A DNA stretch of 64,000 nt from NCBI RefSeq assembly GCF_014905175.1, contig NC_057789.1:29508555-29572554 (forward strand), in the 5' to 3' direction. How positions within the stretch are numbered: position 1 is the first letter of the stretch; each line of letters opens with the position of its first letter. The notes under the pieces are model-generated. The model had not been told where the DNA came from, ran no database searches, and was given only the letters and a program-made list of their open reading frames with translations. The translations under genes were made by a program, and so were the position numbers. Positions 1 to 9,990 of this stretch are shown one piece after another. The DNA comes from Aphidius gifuensis. Lineage: Eukaryota > Arthropoda > Insecta > Hymenoptera > Braconidae.

Positions 1-2623
1 TAGTAGAAAGTAAAATGAAGAAACTTTCGAGCAATACAATATACAACTGACATGCTAGTTATACTGTCTTTTTCTTTCTCATTGCACCTGTGTTTATATT
101 CAAGAAGTAGAGTTGTAAGTTACATCATGTGAATAAGCATTCTCATCTTGTATTTCCGTTAAGATGAATTTCTAATTACCTGATATATTATACCTGTCTA
201 AAATACACGATATATTATTACAATTTTTATTGAATTAATTTTAATTTTATACAACTACGTTAAAGTTTATTTTTTTGAATTTAATTTTGTATTTTTTTAA
301 AAAACTTTGTGAATTCTTTCACCCCTTTTCTGTTACTTTTTTAACCGACAAAAAATTTCTGAGATTTATTAGTGTTGTATTTTTTTTACTTTGATTTTAT
401 TTGACTACTTTTTCACTATTGAAATTTTCAAATGATTTATGATTATTTATATTTTTTTAAATTCAAATTTTATTATTTATTTTCTTTATGTAAAAATTTT
501 AGCTAACTTTTTAAAATTTGGCTAAATTATTTCCAAGTGTCTCGTCTAGGATTATTGATATTTATCAATTTTTTTTTGGTCATTATTCAAGTGATATGAT
601 CACGACAAACCTAACGAGAATTGATAAAAAAAAAAATAAAAAAGGAACAATGATAATGGCTTCCTTTATGTTCGAGTGGCAATAGCCGCGGAAACAATTT
701 TTTCGCCCACAACAAACGGCATGCTTATAAAGAAAATAAAAATAAAAAAATAAAAGACAATCTACACATAACAAGGACACTGTCTGATGTACAGTCATTT
801 TTTTTTTTTTTTTTTTAAATATAGATATTCTGTATTATACCAATGATCCAATAGATAGCAGAAAAAAATAAAAATAAAAATAAAGTCAAGAAGATAAATA
901 GGGAACGAAGGGAAGAAAAAGCGCTGTTGTTTATTTTCTTGGCAAATTGGTAAGGAAAAAAAATGATCATGTTTCTCAATAGATAATAGTGACCTCATCA
1001 AAATAAATTTTTATAGTTCAAACTCGTTATCGTTGCTTTACTGATATTAAATAATAAATTTTTTTTTTTATCAAGAAAGCACAAAATATATATAAATTAT
1101 GATGATAAATATAAAATTATACAAATTGATTTTTCTACAATAAAAATTCAATATTCATTATTAATTTATATTTAAATTAATCATTGTGTTTCGTAATTCA
1201 AATATTATAAATAATAAAAAATTTTTTATTGATCTACAATTGTAATTTGTATTAAATGTTGTCATGAAAATTTTATTCTACTGTTTTGTATATCAACATT
1301 AAAATTTCATCAACAAGATAGTCAAATAAACACTCAAAATAAATAAAAAGAATTTAATTATTATTATTTTTTATATTAACAAATACACAAGCTCAGTGTA
1401 AATATTTTTTTTTCTAATTTCAATTAAACTGGAATTTTGTTTATTAAATCCCAACGAGCTGTATTTTCTATGAGCAAAAATTTTTTATAAATAATGAATA
1501 AAAAAGCTTTTATTTACGTTTTGGAAATTTGTAATTAATATACAACATTGTAGAGATAAAATAATATAATTAATTTATATAAAACAAAAAGAAAATCTAT
1601 TACAAAGCACAAAATGAATATTGTTTACACATTCGATCGATCAGTGTGTATTATAATAAATATTTAACTGATGATATTAAACGTGAAAAATAACTGTGCG
1701 TGCTTTAGTCAAAATTCAATGGATTTCGACAATATTTGGCAAGATTTTACTGACAATAAATATGCAGAGTAATACATAATATCAGAATAGCAGTAAAAAA
1801 AAATATATATACAGAAAAAATAATATAAAAAAAACGAGGTTTCGTAAATGCAAGGCACGTCACGTGTCTAGTGTTCAAAACAGACCAGTTTCTAGTTGAC
1901 ACGTATATGAGAATATCGCATCATTAAATTGCATTTGCATATCAGTGATCCGATAAATGGGGGTTTCGCATGCCTCGGTGAAGCCAATTAAAATTGACAG
2001 GGAAACCTGATGAAACTTTTTTGAATATAGGTTTTATCGGTGCAATACAGTCACCCTCTATTCATTTCAAAATTTTCCTCTTTTTTTACTTTTTGTACCT
2101 TTTTTTTTTTTGTTAATATAATATAAAGCTCGTAAAAAAAAAATTATACATATCAATAACAATATTAAATATAATTACCAAAATTTCATAGTTATTTTTT
2201 CATGAAAAAGTTTTTTAAAGTCGATATTATTCGTTGACTTTTTTGGGTTTATTATTAAAAAATGTATCATGTTTTAGCCTGGAGCGTTTATTTTATATCC
2301 AATATTCGCATATTAGCACAAATATGATAAATTTGAAAAATATTTGACTTCCACAAATCAAAGAATACGTAATCAAAAATTAATAAAATAATAATTCAAA
2401 CATTTACTTTGATTTTGTTTGATCATGTGCTTCATCATCATACAGAATATCAGCTGGGTTTTTTTTTTTTCGAAACAGTTTTAATTAAAAATTCATTTAT
2501 TAAAAGAAAATATTTTCAAAGCAAAATTATTATTAATTTTTTTGTTATTTATTGAATTATATTTTTAAATGGGATTAAAAAATTATGCAATTTATTCAAT
2601 TTGTAATTGAATTATGTTTCGTT
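1..2623. other. AT-rich non-coding DNA at the left edge
   Basis: I see no supportable gene here. Open frames are short and rich in Phe and Lys because they read through T and A runs. The only higher-GC island is about 1840-2060, which includes a CACGTG palindrome at 1861-1866; it has no convincing open frame or splice pair. The downstream end of the small minus-strand gene (exons at 2711-2943 and 4108-4189) probably lies just right of this segment: a minus-strand AATAAA sits near 2625-2630, although that hexamer is common by chance in DNA this AT-rich. Confidence 0.6.
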
Positions 2624-2710
2624 TTTATTTAATAAATTAAATTGTGATTTTTGGGTTTTAAAATATACATGTTTGTGTCTCGTATTTTTTTACTAGACCG
2701 TAACAAAAAG

Positions 2711-2943
2711 TCAATGAAGCGGCGAGTAGAATAAGTGAGAAAGTAACTGGCGATAAAAATTTTTTTTTAATTGAAATTTAAAAAAAAAAAAAGCGCGAGC
2801 AGTGTTGAACTGTGGATATATTTCTGGCGGTTCTACTTGCCGGATACAAGTTTGTCCGGGAACCGGTAAAAAATTCAAATCGAAATGCATTTCGACAGGA
2901 AGAAATTTTTTTAAATCATTTTTAAATTGTTCTACAGTACACA
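2711..2943 (-). CDS. Exon 2 (probably last) of an unrecognised small gene
   Basis: Read on the minus strand, this block follows a good acceptor (T-rich tract ending in caatccag, AG at 2945-2944) and begins with TG. That completes a GTG codon with the single G left at the end of exon 1 (4108), so the frame continues. The first 50 or so codons look genuinely coding: CTVEQFKNDLKKFLPVE, then NFLPVPGQTCIRQVEPPEIYPQF. After that a T run gives FFFF and the frame runs to TGA at 2711-2713. It may therefore end earlier, for example at the weak donor in CGGCAA|GTAGAA. With exon 1 the product would be about 104 residues. No family is recognised, no signal peptide is clear, and the tail after the FFFF stretch may not be coding. 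Confidence 0.5.
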
Positions 2944-4107
2944 CTGGATTGTTAAATAAACAAAAAATTATTTAATTAAAAAAAAATAATAATTTAGTAC
3001 ATTATATTTTGTATATTAATATTTTCCAAACTGGTTATTTAAATATTTAATATTTTATAGCATTTTTATTACATTAAAATCGACTCAATATTAAATTTTT
3101 TTTTAACAAAAGTTTGGATAGATTGTGTACTTTGATTTTTTATTCATCTTGTCTATTAAATTTTTTTTATTATTATGAAAAAAAAATTTATTAAATTACG
3201 AAAATATTATATATATTTGAACAAAGTTTTGGCTAATTTTTCAGCTGATTAAAAGTTGAGAAAAAAAAAAAAAAATGTGTATGTAGCTAGACTGATCGAT
3301 GAGACAAGTTAATCAAATTTTTCAGAATATCCTCGAGGTAATATTTAAGATGAAATTCTGTTAATAATTACCTTAAAATGAATTTTTTTTTTTTTTTCAA
3401 CTAACTTGGATCAAAATCGATAATAATGTTGCTGTACGTGTCTTATCACTGTGTTTAAATTTTTTAAATATATTCATTATCCTTTCATGACTTACAAGAA
3501 AGTTTGAGCTCAACTTCATTGAAAATTTCATTTAACAAAAAAAAAGTAAATTAATTAGAATTTAAAAAAATAAAAAATTGACTTTTATAAATTTTAATAA
3601 GACTTATTTAAAGATTGGATACTTTTTTAAATTTAATTATACTTTTTATATCAATTTTTTTTTTTTAATATAAATATTCTTTCTTTGTTTCAATTCTATT
3701 TAAAATCGAATATTAATTATTTATAGAAACAAACAATATTTATTCAATTTGAATTGACAAGGGTATCTATCATTCGATTTATTTTTAAAATAAATTAAAT
3801 TCCAGTTTAAGTTAGGTATTTTTATGTTGTGTATACTGACCTAAGACAATGAGAGAAAAAAAAAAAAAAACAAAGCAACGCGTAAAAAAATAAATACAGA
3901 ATAATAGTAATAATGATAATAATAAAAAGACCTCTTATTTTGAAAGGCACAGAGGCTCAATGTTGGGATTTTTCGTGTTGTTTTGTTTGTTTTTTTTTTT
4001 TTTTTTTTCAAGGACAGTAAAACCGGTAAAGAGTATTTTATATATTTTTTATTTACTCCAAAAAAATATATAGACCGATTCAAAATAAAAAAAATAAATT
4101 TACATAC
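2944..4107 (-). other. Intron of the small minus-strand gene
   Basis: This 1164-base stretch lies between a GTATGT donor at 4107-4102 and a pyrimidine-rich acceptor at 2951-2944, both read on the minus strand. It is AT-rich with long A and T runs (3842-3870, 3990-4010). It leaves a phase-1 junction that keeps the two exons in frame. No conserved element is seen inside it. Confidence 0.5.
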
Positions 4108-4189
4108 CTTGAATGTAGACTGATTTAAAGTTCTTCAAGGACGATTCAATTGATTCAGCATATTCATTGACAACTCCAAAGATAAACAT
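4108..4189 (-). CDS. Exon 1 with start codon of an unrecognised small gene
   Basis: ATG is at 4189-4187 on the minus strand, with an in-frame TAA 12 bases upstream and an AAA just before it, so the start is well defined. It encodes 27 residues beginning MFIFGVVNEYAESIES and ending KSVYIQ, plus one base of the next codon, then a strong donor AAG|GTATGT. The phase fits exon 2 at 2943. The exon and its upstream leader lie within the left arm of a large inverted repeat, and the right arm holds a decayed plus-strand copy. I do not recognise the protein, and function is unknown. Confidence rests on start context, donor, phase match and the existence of a diverged paralogous copy. Confidence 0.55.
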
Positions 4190-4844
4190 TTTGAAATTCA
4201 GTTAAAATATCAATAGACACAATTTATTTTTACAAAAAAAATATATATGTTTTTATAATTAATTAACACTTGATATCAACAAAAAAAAAACACGAGTTAA
4301 ATATTTTCGCGCTTAATAAAAATTTAAAACTTAGAAAAAAGATGGCCGACTATCCATGTGTTTTTTTTTTTTTTTCCACGCGTAGGAGAGATAAAAAAAA
4401 AAAAGGCTAAAACGGAGCACCTCACTGAGATAAAAAAAATTATCGATCACTTGTATTTTTGATCAATCCATCAAATAACAATGTAAAATATTTTAGTCCA
4501 AGCAATTAACAACAATAATAGTCACTTTTTATAAATAAATTCCAATTACAATCACGAATAATTAATTTGCTCCAAAAATATTTTTTTTTTCAACGGCGTC
4601 ACTTTTTTTTTTTCACTTATTTCACTCAATACACATAAAATACACTGAATTTCGTTGAATAAAATATATCCACGTGTTGCTGACTATCGAAACTATCAAA
4701 TTATAAGATTTTTATGATTAATTTACAATAATAATTAACAAAAATATGACAATTACTTCGAGCGATGTCAATGCGACCGGTCCGACAAAAAAAATAAAAT
4801 GAATTGTCTCCCTTTTTTTTTTTTTTTTTGTATGAGTGAGTCAG

Positions 4845-4860
4845 CGACAGCGGGCTGTCG
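4845..4860. repeat. 16-base palindrome in the left arm
   Basis: CGACAGCGGGCTGTCG pairs with itself except for the two central G bases. The matching box in the right arm is 5292-5307, so each arm has one, placed symmetrically about the centre of the inverted repeat. It lies in what should be the promoter or leader of each transcript. Confidence 0.8.
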
Positions 4861-5095
4861 AAGAAACAGAGAGAAAAGAAAAAAAAAAAACACGTGCAAA
4901 AAAATTGTAAGTATAAAACTAGAAACAAAAAAATTAACTATTAACTTTAATAAAATTTAAAGTAAACTAAATTTTCCAATCCATTTATTATTATATAATT
5001 ATTTAATAATTATCAAATAAATTTTTTTTTTGTTTATTGATAAAGTAGAAAAAGATTGACCATAATTCAAATAAATGATTGCGCCATTTCGCCAT

Positions 5096-5103
5096 TATCG
5101 ATA
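5096..5103. promoter_or_regulatory. TATCGATA (DRE-like) box between the inverted arms
   Basis: The perfect 8-base palindrome TATCGATA sits within 30 bases of the symmetry centre of the inverted repeat (about 5075), next to GCGCCATTTCGCC. In Drosophila this octamer is the DREF binding site (DRE) of many housekeeping promoters. Its place between two head-to-head first exons fits a shared bidirectional promoter core. Activity here is inferred. Confidence 0.45.
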
Positions 5104-5255
5104 ATAATAAAAAAAAAAAAACTAGAGAAAAAAAAAAACAAACAATTTATTAGTAAAGATTTTTCTATATTTAGTATTAAAATAATTTGTATTTTAAATA
5201 TATTTTTTTATTATTTAAAATTGTATTTATTTTAGTTATTGTTTATAGGGAATTT

Positions 5256-6100
5256 TCGTATTATTTTTTTTTTCTTTTTTCTCTGTTTCTTTGACAGCCC
5301 GCTGTCGCTGTCTAACATGTAGAAAAAAAAAAAAAATTATTTTATTTTTTTTGTCGCCCTGTACCGGTCACATTTACATTGCTCCGAGTAATTGTTGTAT
5401 TGTTATTAAATATTATTGTAAATAAATTATAAAAATATTATCATTTAATAGTTTAAATCGTCAGGAACACGTGGATATATTTTATTTAATGAAAATCAGT
5501 GTATTTTGTGTGTATTGAATGAAATGAGTGAAAAAAAAAAAAGTGACGCCGTTGAAAAAAACATTTTTTTTGGAGCAAATTATTCGTGATTGTAATTGGA
5601 ATTTATTTATAAAAAGTGACTATTATTGTTGTTAATTGCTTGGACTAAAATATTTTACATTGTTATTTGATGGATTAATTGAAATACAAGTAATTAATAA
5701 TTTTTTTTATCTCAGTGCTCCGTTTTGGTCTTTTTTTTTTTTTTGTTTTTTTTTCTTCCACTGCACATCTCTCCTACGCATGGAAAAAAAAAAAAAAACA
5801 CATGGATACTCAGCCATTATTTTTTTAACTTTTAAATATTTATTTGGCGCGAAAATATTAAACTCATGTATTTTTTTTTGTTGATGTCAAGTGTTAATTA
5901 ATTTAAAAAATATATATATTTTTCTTTTTGATATTCGTAATTATTGCGAAAAGTAATTGTGTTCAGTGATGTTTTAAGTGAACTTTATAATTGTTTTTTT
6001 GAGACTCAATCGGTTCTGTGATTGAAAAAATTTAAATCAGCCTACATACAAGGTATGTAAATTTATTTGTATATTATTTTTAATTGGTTCATGTATTTTA
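5256..6100 (+). repeat. Right arm of a large inverted repeat
   Basis: This is the mirror copy of 4055-4905, with an arm-to-arm gap of roughly 350 bases. Order on the plus strand: the GACAGCCCGCTGTCG box (5292-5307), ACCGGTC element (about 5363), CACGTG (5468), the 99-base identical block (5578-5676), a remnant of the first exon, and a splice donor at 6053. Similarity fades about 45 bases into the intron. The arms are clearly non-identical, so a simple assembly fold-back is unlikely. Confidence 0.85.
5930..6052 (+). pseudogene. Decayed plus-strand copy of exon 1 with intact donor
   Basis: This is the right-arm counterpart of the minus-strand first exon. Aligned on the shared leader, the start codon position reads ATT instead of ATG, and the coding stretch has deletions and stops. 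The last 18 bases, AATCAGCCTACATACAAG, and the donor GTATGTAAATTTATTT are almost unchanged from the functional copy. It cannot encode the original N-terminus but could still serve as a spliced, non-coding 5' exon of a plus-strand transcript running to the right. No downstream partner exon is proven. Confidence 0.6.
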
Positions 6101-7929
6101 TTGATTAAAGAGATATATAATCTTTTTAAAAAATAAAAAATAAAGTCACAATTTGCTGTAAATACAGTTTATATTTAACACAATATTCTGAAAAGTATAT
6201 TTAAAGCAGATCACGTGGATGTCGTCTGTTGAATCACGTGAATCAATTTTTTTAACTTATCTCAACACAAAGACCCTCAAATTTAACCCTAACAAAGTAG
6301 CTAAACAAAAGTATATTATTCCTTGTTCATAATTCATAAAAAAATATCGAATTATATTTTTCGAAATAAATTTTTTATAATGTAAATAACTAAAACATCT
6401 TAAAATCTATAAATTTTTTTATTCAATTTTATAAATAGGTCAAGAATATTTGATGCAACTAGATACAGAAAAAAAAAAAAAACAGTCACGTTGATAAAAA
6501 AAATAAAAGCGTGACACCCTTTGAGGAAAAAAAAAAAAAAAAAAAAAAAATTTCATTTGCCTTATAAAAAAATAGTAGTGCTTTTGCTTGATCCATGAAA
6601 AGCGGCAATGCTTTAATTGAGTTTGCCTAACATTCGACTAGTCAAGCCACTTCCAACTGAAGTTTATATATATTTTTATTTTCACTATTTTCCATTCGTC
6701 ATCACCCTAATAAGATTTTTTTTTTTTTTTAATAATTTTTTTCCTTTCACCCTTGGATTTAAAAAATAAAAAAAAATTATAATCAGAACCAAAAGTCTGC
6801 GTAATAGTCAGGAATAAATATTACCTCATTTTAAATATTTATAATTTTTTTTTCCTCACAAAATATGGTGAAGAAACATTGAATAAAAAAATAAAAATAT
6901 ACAAGAAGATTTCTCTTAGCACCCTTTCAACTAACTTGCAATCTCATCGTGGCTTGTTTCATCAACATCACCCCTTTTAAATTTACCAACAACCAGTACT
7001 CATAACGAATATTAACTTGCTCCTAGTTCATGAAGCTCTAAGTTGAATATATATTATAAACACACTAAAACACCTTTATTCATATAGATTTAATTCTTTG
7101 ATAAAATCATAAAATAATATATTATACATACTTGAATTTTAATGAGTCAAAATTATTACTTTATGTTGATAACACTTCTTTTCATTTGGTTAGAAAAATA
7201 TTTATATATTATTGATTTTTATAAATGCCAGGTGAATTAATTTTCCATTATTATCTTTTTCATATAATTTAAAAAGTAAATAGATATGTATTTTTTTATA
7301 TCAACATTAACATTGTTAAAATTGTAAATTTGATAAAATAAATTCAGCCGAAAAAAAAATGATAAAAAAATAACATAAATAATTCAAAAATCGTATACCA
7401 TCATCAGACAAAATAAAATCAAAAAATTATATATATTTTATGTAAAATTAGTTGGGAATGAATGTGGTTATATATAAAATTCACTGCATATATTGTTAAA
7501 CTGATTATAAACATAAAGATTTGAAATCTAGCGAGTGTTGTAGACGTTGAAATTTGTGAATAAGAAATAAAAAATAAAATATAAAAAAATGAGACAACAT
7601 AAATAAAACATATTGCTTGAGGCACAATCATCTATAGAGACCATGCTGGAGTTGGTACATCTCATTGTGAGTAAAAGATGAGAATAAAAGTCAGATATAA
7701 ATAAAGAAAATTGAGGAAACTCGAGAGACAAAGATATACAAAATTTAACTTTTATATGACGAAAAACAAAGAAAAAAAATATAGGAAAATTCATACATAC
7801 AATATCACAAATAATAAACGAAAAAACCTATATATTTTTATTATAAAATAGATGAAAATATATTTGTTTATTAATATTTATTGAACAAATTAATTTATGA
7901 AAAACAAAAGAGGAAAAAAAATTTGATTA
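6101..7929. other. AT-rich non-coding DNA
   Basis: It contains two CACGTG boxes close together (6212-6217 and 6235-6240) just outside the inverted repeat, and a run of 24 A bases at 6527-6550. Open frames here read through T runs and are not supported. Nothing else stands out. Confidence 0.6.
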
Positions 7930-8247
7930 TTAAATATAGAAATCCAGTGAAATCAGTACGATTGTTTTCGAATTTTTTTTGAATAATAGTTTATTCCCAA
8001 TTTGTATGTATCCTTTAGAACAATAAAAATCAAACAAAAGAAATAAAAATATTGCAAATAAAAAAAAATAAAAATATTGTCCATCGACGCACGGTTGAAT
8101 CCAGTTAAAGTCTGATGCGAGCTTCCGTTCAATATTGCACTGGGAATGATTCAAACCAGCTATTTTTAAGCCCGGTCGCATTGCCAATATATGCTTGTCA
8201 TTTCTAAAGCCACTGGGAATTTTATTTCCGAAATCATATATACTATT
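7930..8247 (-). CDS. Candidate exon or gene fragment, unrecognised
   Basis: On the minus strand the frame is open from 8247 to 7930, and the part 8247-8085 looks coding: YDFGNKIPSGFRNDKHILAM, then RPGLKIAGLN and DFNWIQPCVDGQ. The three plus-strand frames are interrupted across 8090-8160, which favours the minus reading. Possible acceptors are the AG at about 8206 or the one near 8198, but neither has a good pyrimidine tract. The left part of the frame is low-complexity Phe and Leu from T-rich DNA and is probably not coding. No family is recognised. It could be an internal exon or an old pseudogene piece. Confidence 0.25.
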   Translation of the reverse strand, partial: NSIYDFGNKIPSGFRNDKHILAMRPGLKIAGLNHSQCNIERKLASDFNWIQPCVDGQYFYFFLFAIFLFLLFDFYCSKGYIQIGNKLLFKKNSKTIVLISLDFYI

Positions 8248-9794
8248 TTATAAATTTTTTTTTTTTTTTTTCACACATACATTGATGACTGAAATCATGC
8301 ATCAAATATATATGCATCCGGTAAAAATTAAAAGTGTATATAAAACAATAGCGTTGAGAATTATTTTAAATGTTAAATTTATTAATATAAAATTATATTT
8401 TTTTTTTAAATAAAATAATGATATTGATAAAAAAATTAGAAAGAAATTTTTGAATCAAAGAATATAAATTATATTAAATACAAAAATTTATTTTTAATTT
8501 AAAATATATTTAAATTTTATTTTGAAACAAAAATTGCATAAAAAAAAGATAATTATATTTGTTAATTAACAATTTATGCTGACAAAAATTAAACAACAAT
8601 TTTAATTTATTTTTTTTTTTTTTTAAATTATACACGCCAAAAAAAAAAAAAAAAAAAAAAGAAAATTACGACTGACATTGGTTGACTTGTACTACTTAAA
8701 AAAAAATTTCCATCAAAGTAAATTTTAATTTTAATCAAATAACTATTTTATAAATTTTTCAAATAAAATAAAATAGAATTTCAAAGCCCTGCCTTGTCAT
8801 AAAATATCAAATATAATTCTAATAAGCTATTTTAAATATTTTTTTCAACTTGAAATAGTCAATTGCATTATAAAAAAATTTAACAAACATAAACAAAGGA
8901 TAAATGTGCACATCCGACATTTGACAAATCAATGACAATATATATCAGGATAAAGTTCTGATTGTTGAAGGGACTAAAGTCTAGACTGTATTCACGAGAA
9001 TACGTAACAACATGGATACCATCAGTGAGATGGTAACCACATTAAACGTGACCTATGACCATACCAACAATGTCAACGAGCATGTTTCTGATTATACACG
9101 TTGAGTACCATATGCATCCATCTTGCATACCCTCCTCTCATCCCACCAATATAATCATCTATATATACATGCTTATACTCCCTACAGTATCACCAAACTA
9201 GACAGCATATTTGTCTACTCAATATATTATATAATCACTATCCTTCCTCATTAATTATTTTTAATTTACGTAATTAACAAAATATCGTCTTGAATAAAAT
9301 TAATTTTTATATCCATGTATAAAAAAACAACTACTACAATAGCAATAATAATAATAATAAATAAATAAAATTCCTGTGGGTATTTTTCAAAAAGATAAAC
9401 TACCCTACTGAGTCTCATTCATGATACATATATATATTTATTTTTTTTTTCCTTCGTTCTTTGCTTTTTTTTATTTTTTCAATCTCAAGTACCAACAAGG
9501 GATTTTTACTCTAAACCTTCAAGTTCAAAAAATCATCATGGAATAATACTTTAGTGTGTGTGTTTCATTTGTGTTTTTTTTTTATTTTTAAATATCACAT
9601 CAACCACAATTTATTTTTCAACTATTTGCAATATATATTTGCAATTTTAGTACCATATTTTCAATACTCTCTTGGGAATAAAGCGAGGCGCTAGTAATCA
9701 CGACAAATACAACTGTTGCAATACATCTGTATAGAAAAATATTTGATAGTGATAGAAAGATAGTGTTTTTAATATAAAAAAAAAAAAAATAGAG
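8248..9794. other. AT-rich non-coding DNA with a mixed-composition patch
   Basis: A run of 22 A bases lies at 8639-8660. The patch 8890-9240 is less AT-rich and C-biased on the plus strand (for example CCCTCCTCTCATCCCACC near 9130) without a supportable exon. The rest is AT-rich with an (ATA)n stretch near 9343-9367. No gene is seen. Confidence 0.55.
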
Positions 9795-9990
9795 TGAGAA
9801 AGAAAATTGAAAACGCGACGACGCGGCATAGTGCCAGAACCAGTTGAAATGGACCACGGGCACTTTGCCGAAAGCACGTCAGGTATAGGCCGTGATAGTA
9901 GGCCGACGCGAACCATCACCAATGAGTGCATATCAGAGGCGGGGCAAACACTACTCCCAGAAATTGCTAAAATAGGTTGGACTGTGATTT
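9795..9990. other. GC-rich island, exon-like on both strands
   Basis: This is one of the most GC- and CpG-rich stretches of the window. On the plus strand a frame reads RRRGIVPEPVEMDHGHFAES and runs on to a possible donor at CACGTCAG|GTATAG (about 9881) or AAAATAG|GTTGG. On the minus strand another frame reads ISGSSVCPASDMHSLVMVRV after an acceptor-like cctattttag. The plus frame has better amino-acid composition but no pyrimidine tract upstream; the minus frame has the better acceptor. It may be an exon of unknown strand or a conserved regulatory block. Confidence 0.25.

Larger units (their letters stand above)
4055..4905 (-). repeat. Left arm of a large inverted repeat
   Basis: On the minus strand this arm reads leader, start codon, first exon, splice donor and about 50 bases of intron. 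It matches the plus strand at about 5256-6100 for most of its length, with small indels mainly in A and T runs. The block 4465-4563 is identical to the complement of 5578-5676 over 99 bases. Other strong matches cover the box at 4845-4860, the accggtc element near 4775 and the cacgtggatat element near 4670. Arm ends are judged by eye. Confidence 0.85.

Noticed and set aside
583..1001. Two minus-strand open frames rich in Phe
   Set aside because: They read through A and T runs on the plus strand (FFFF, KKKK residues), with no splice sites or balanced composition.
7605..7640. Resemblance to the miR-137 mature sequence (TATTGCTTGAG)
   Set aside because: Only 11 bases match and no stable hairpin surrounds them.
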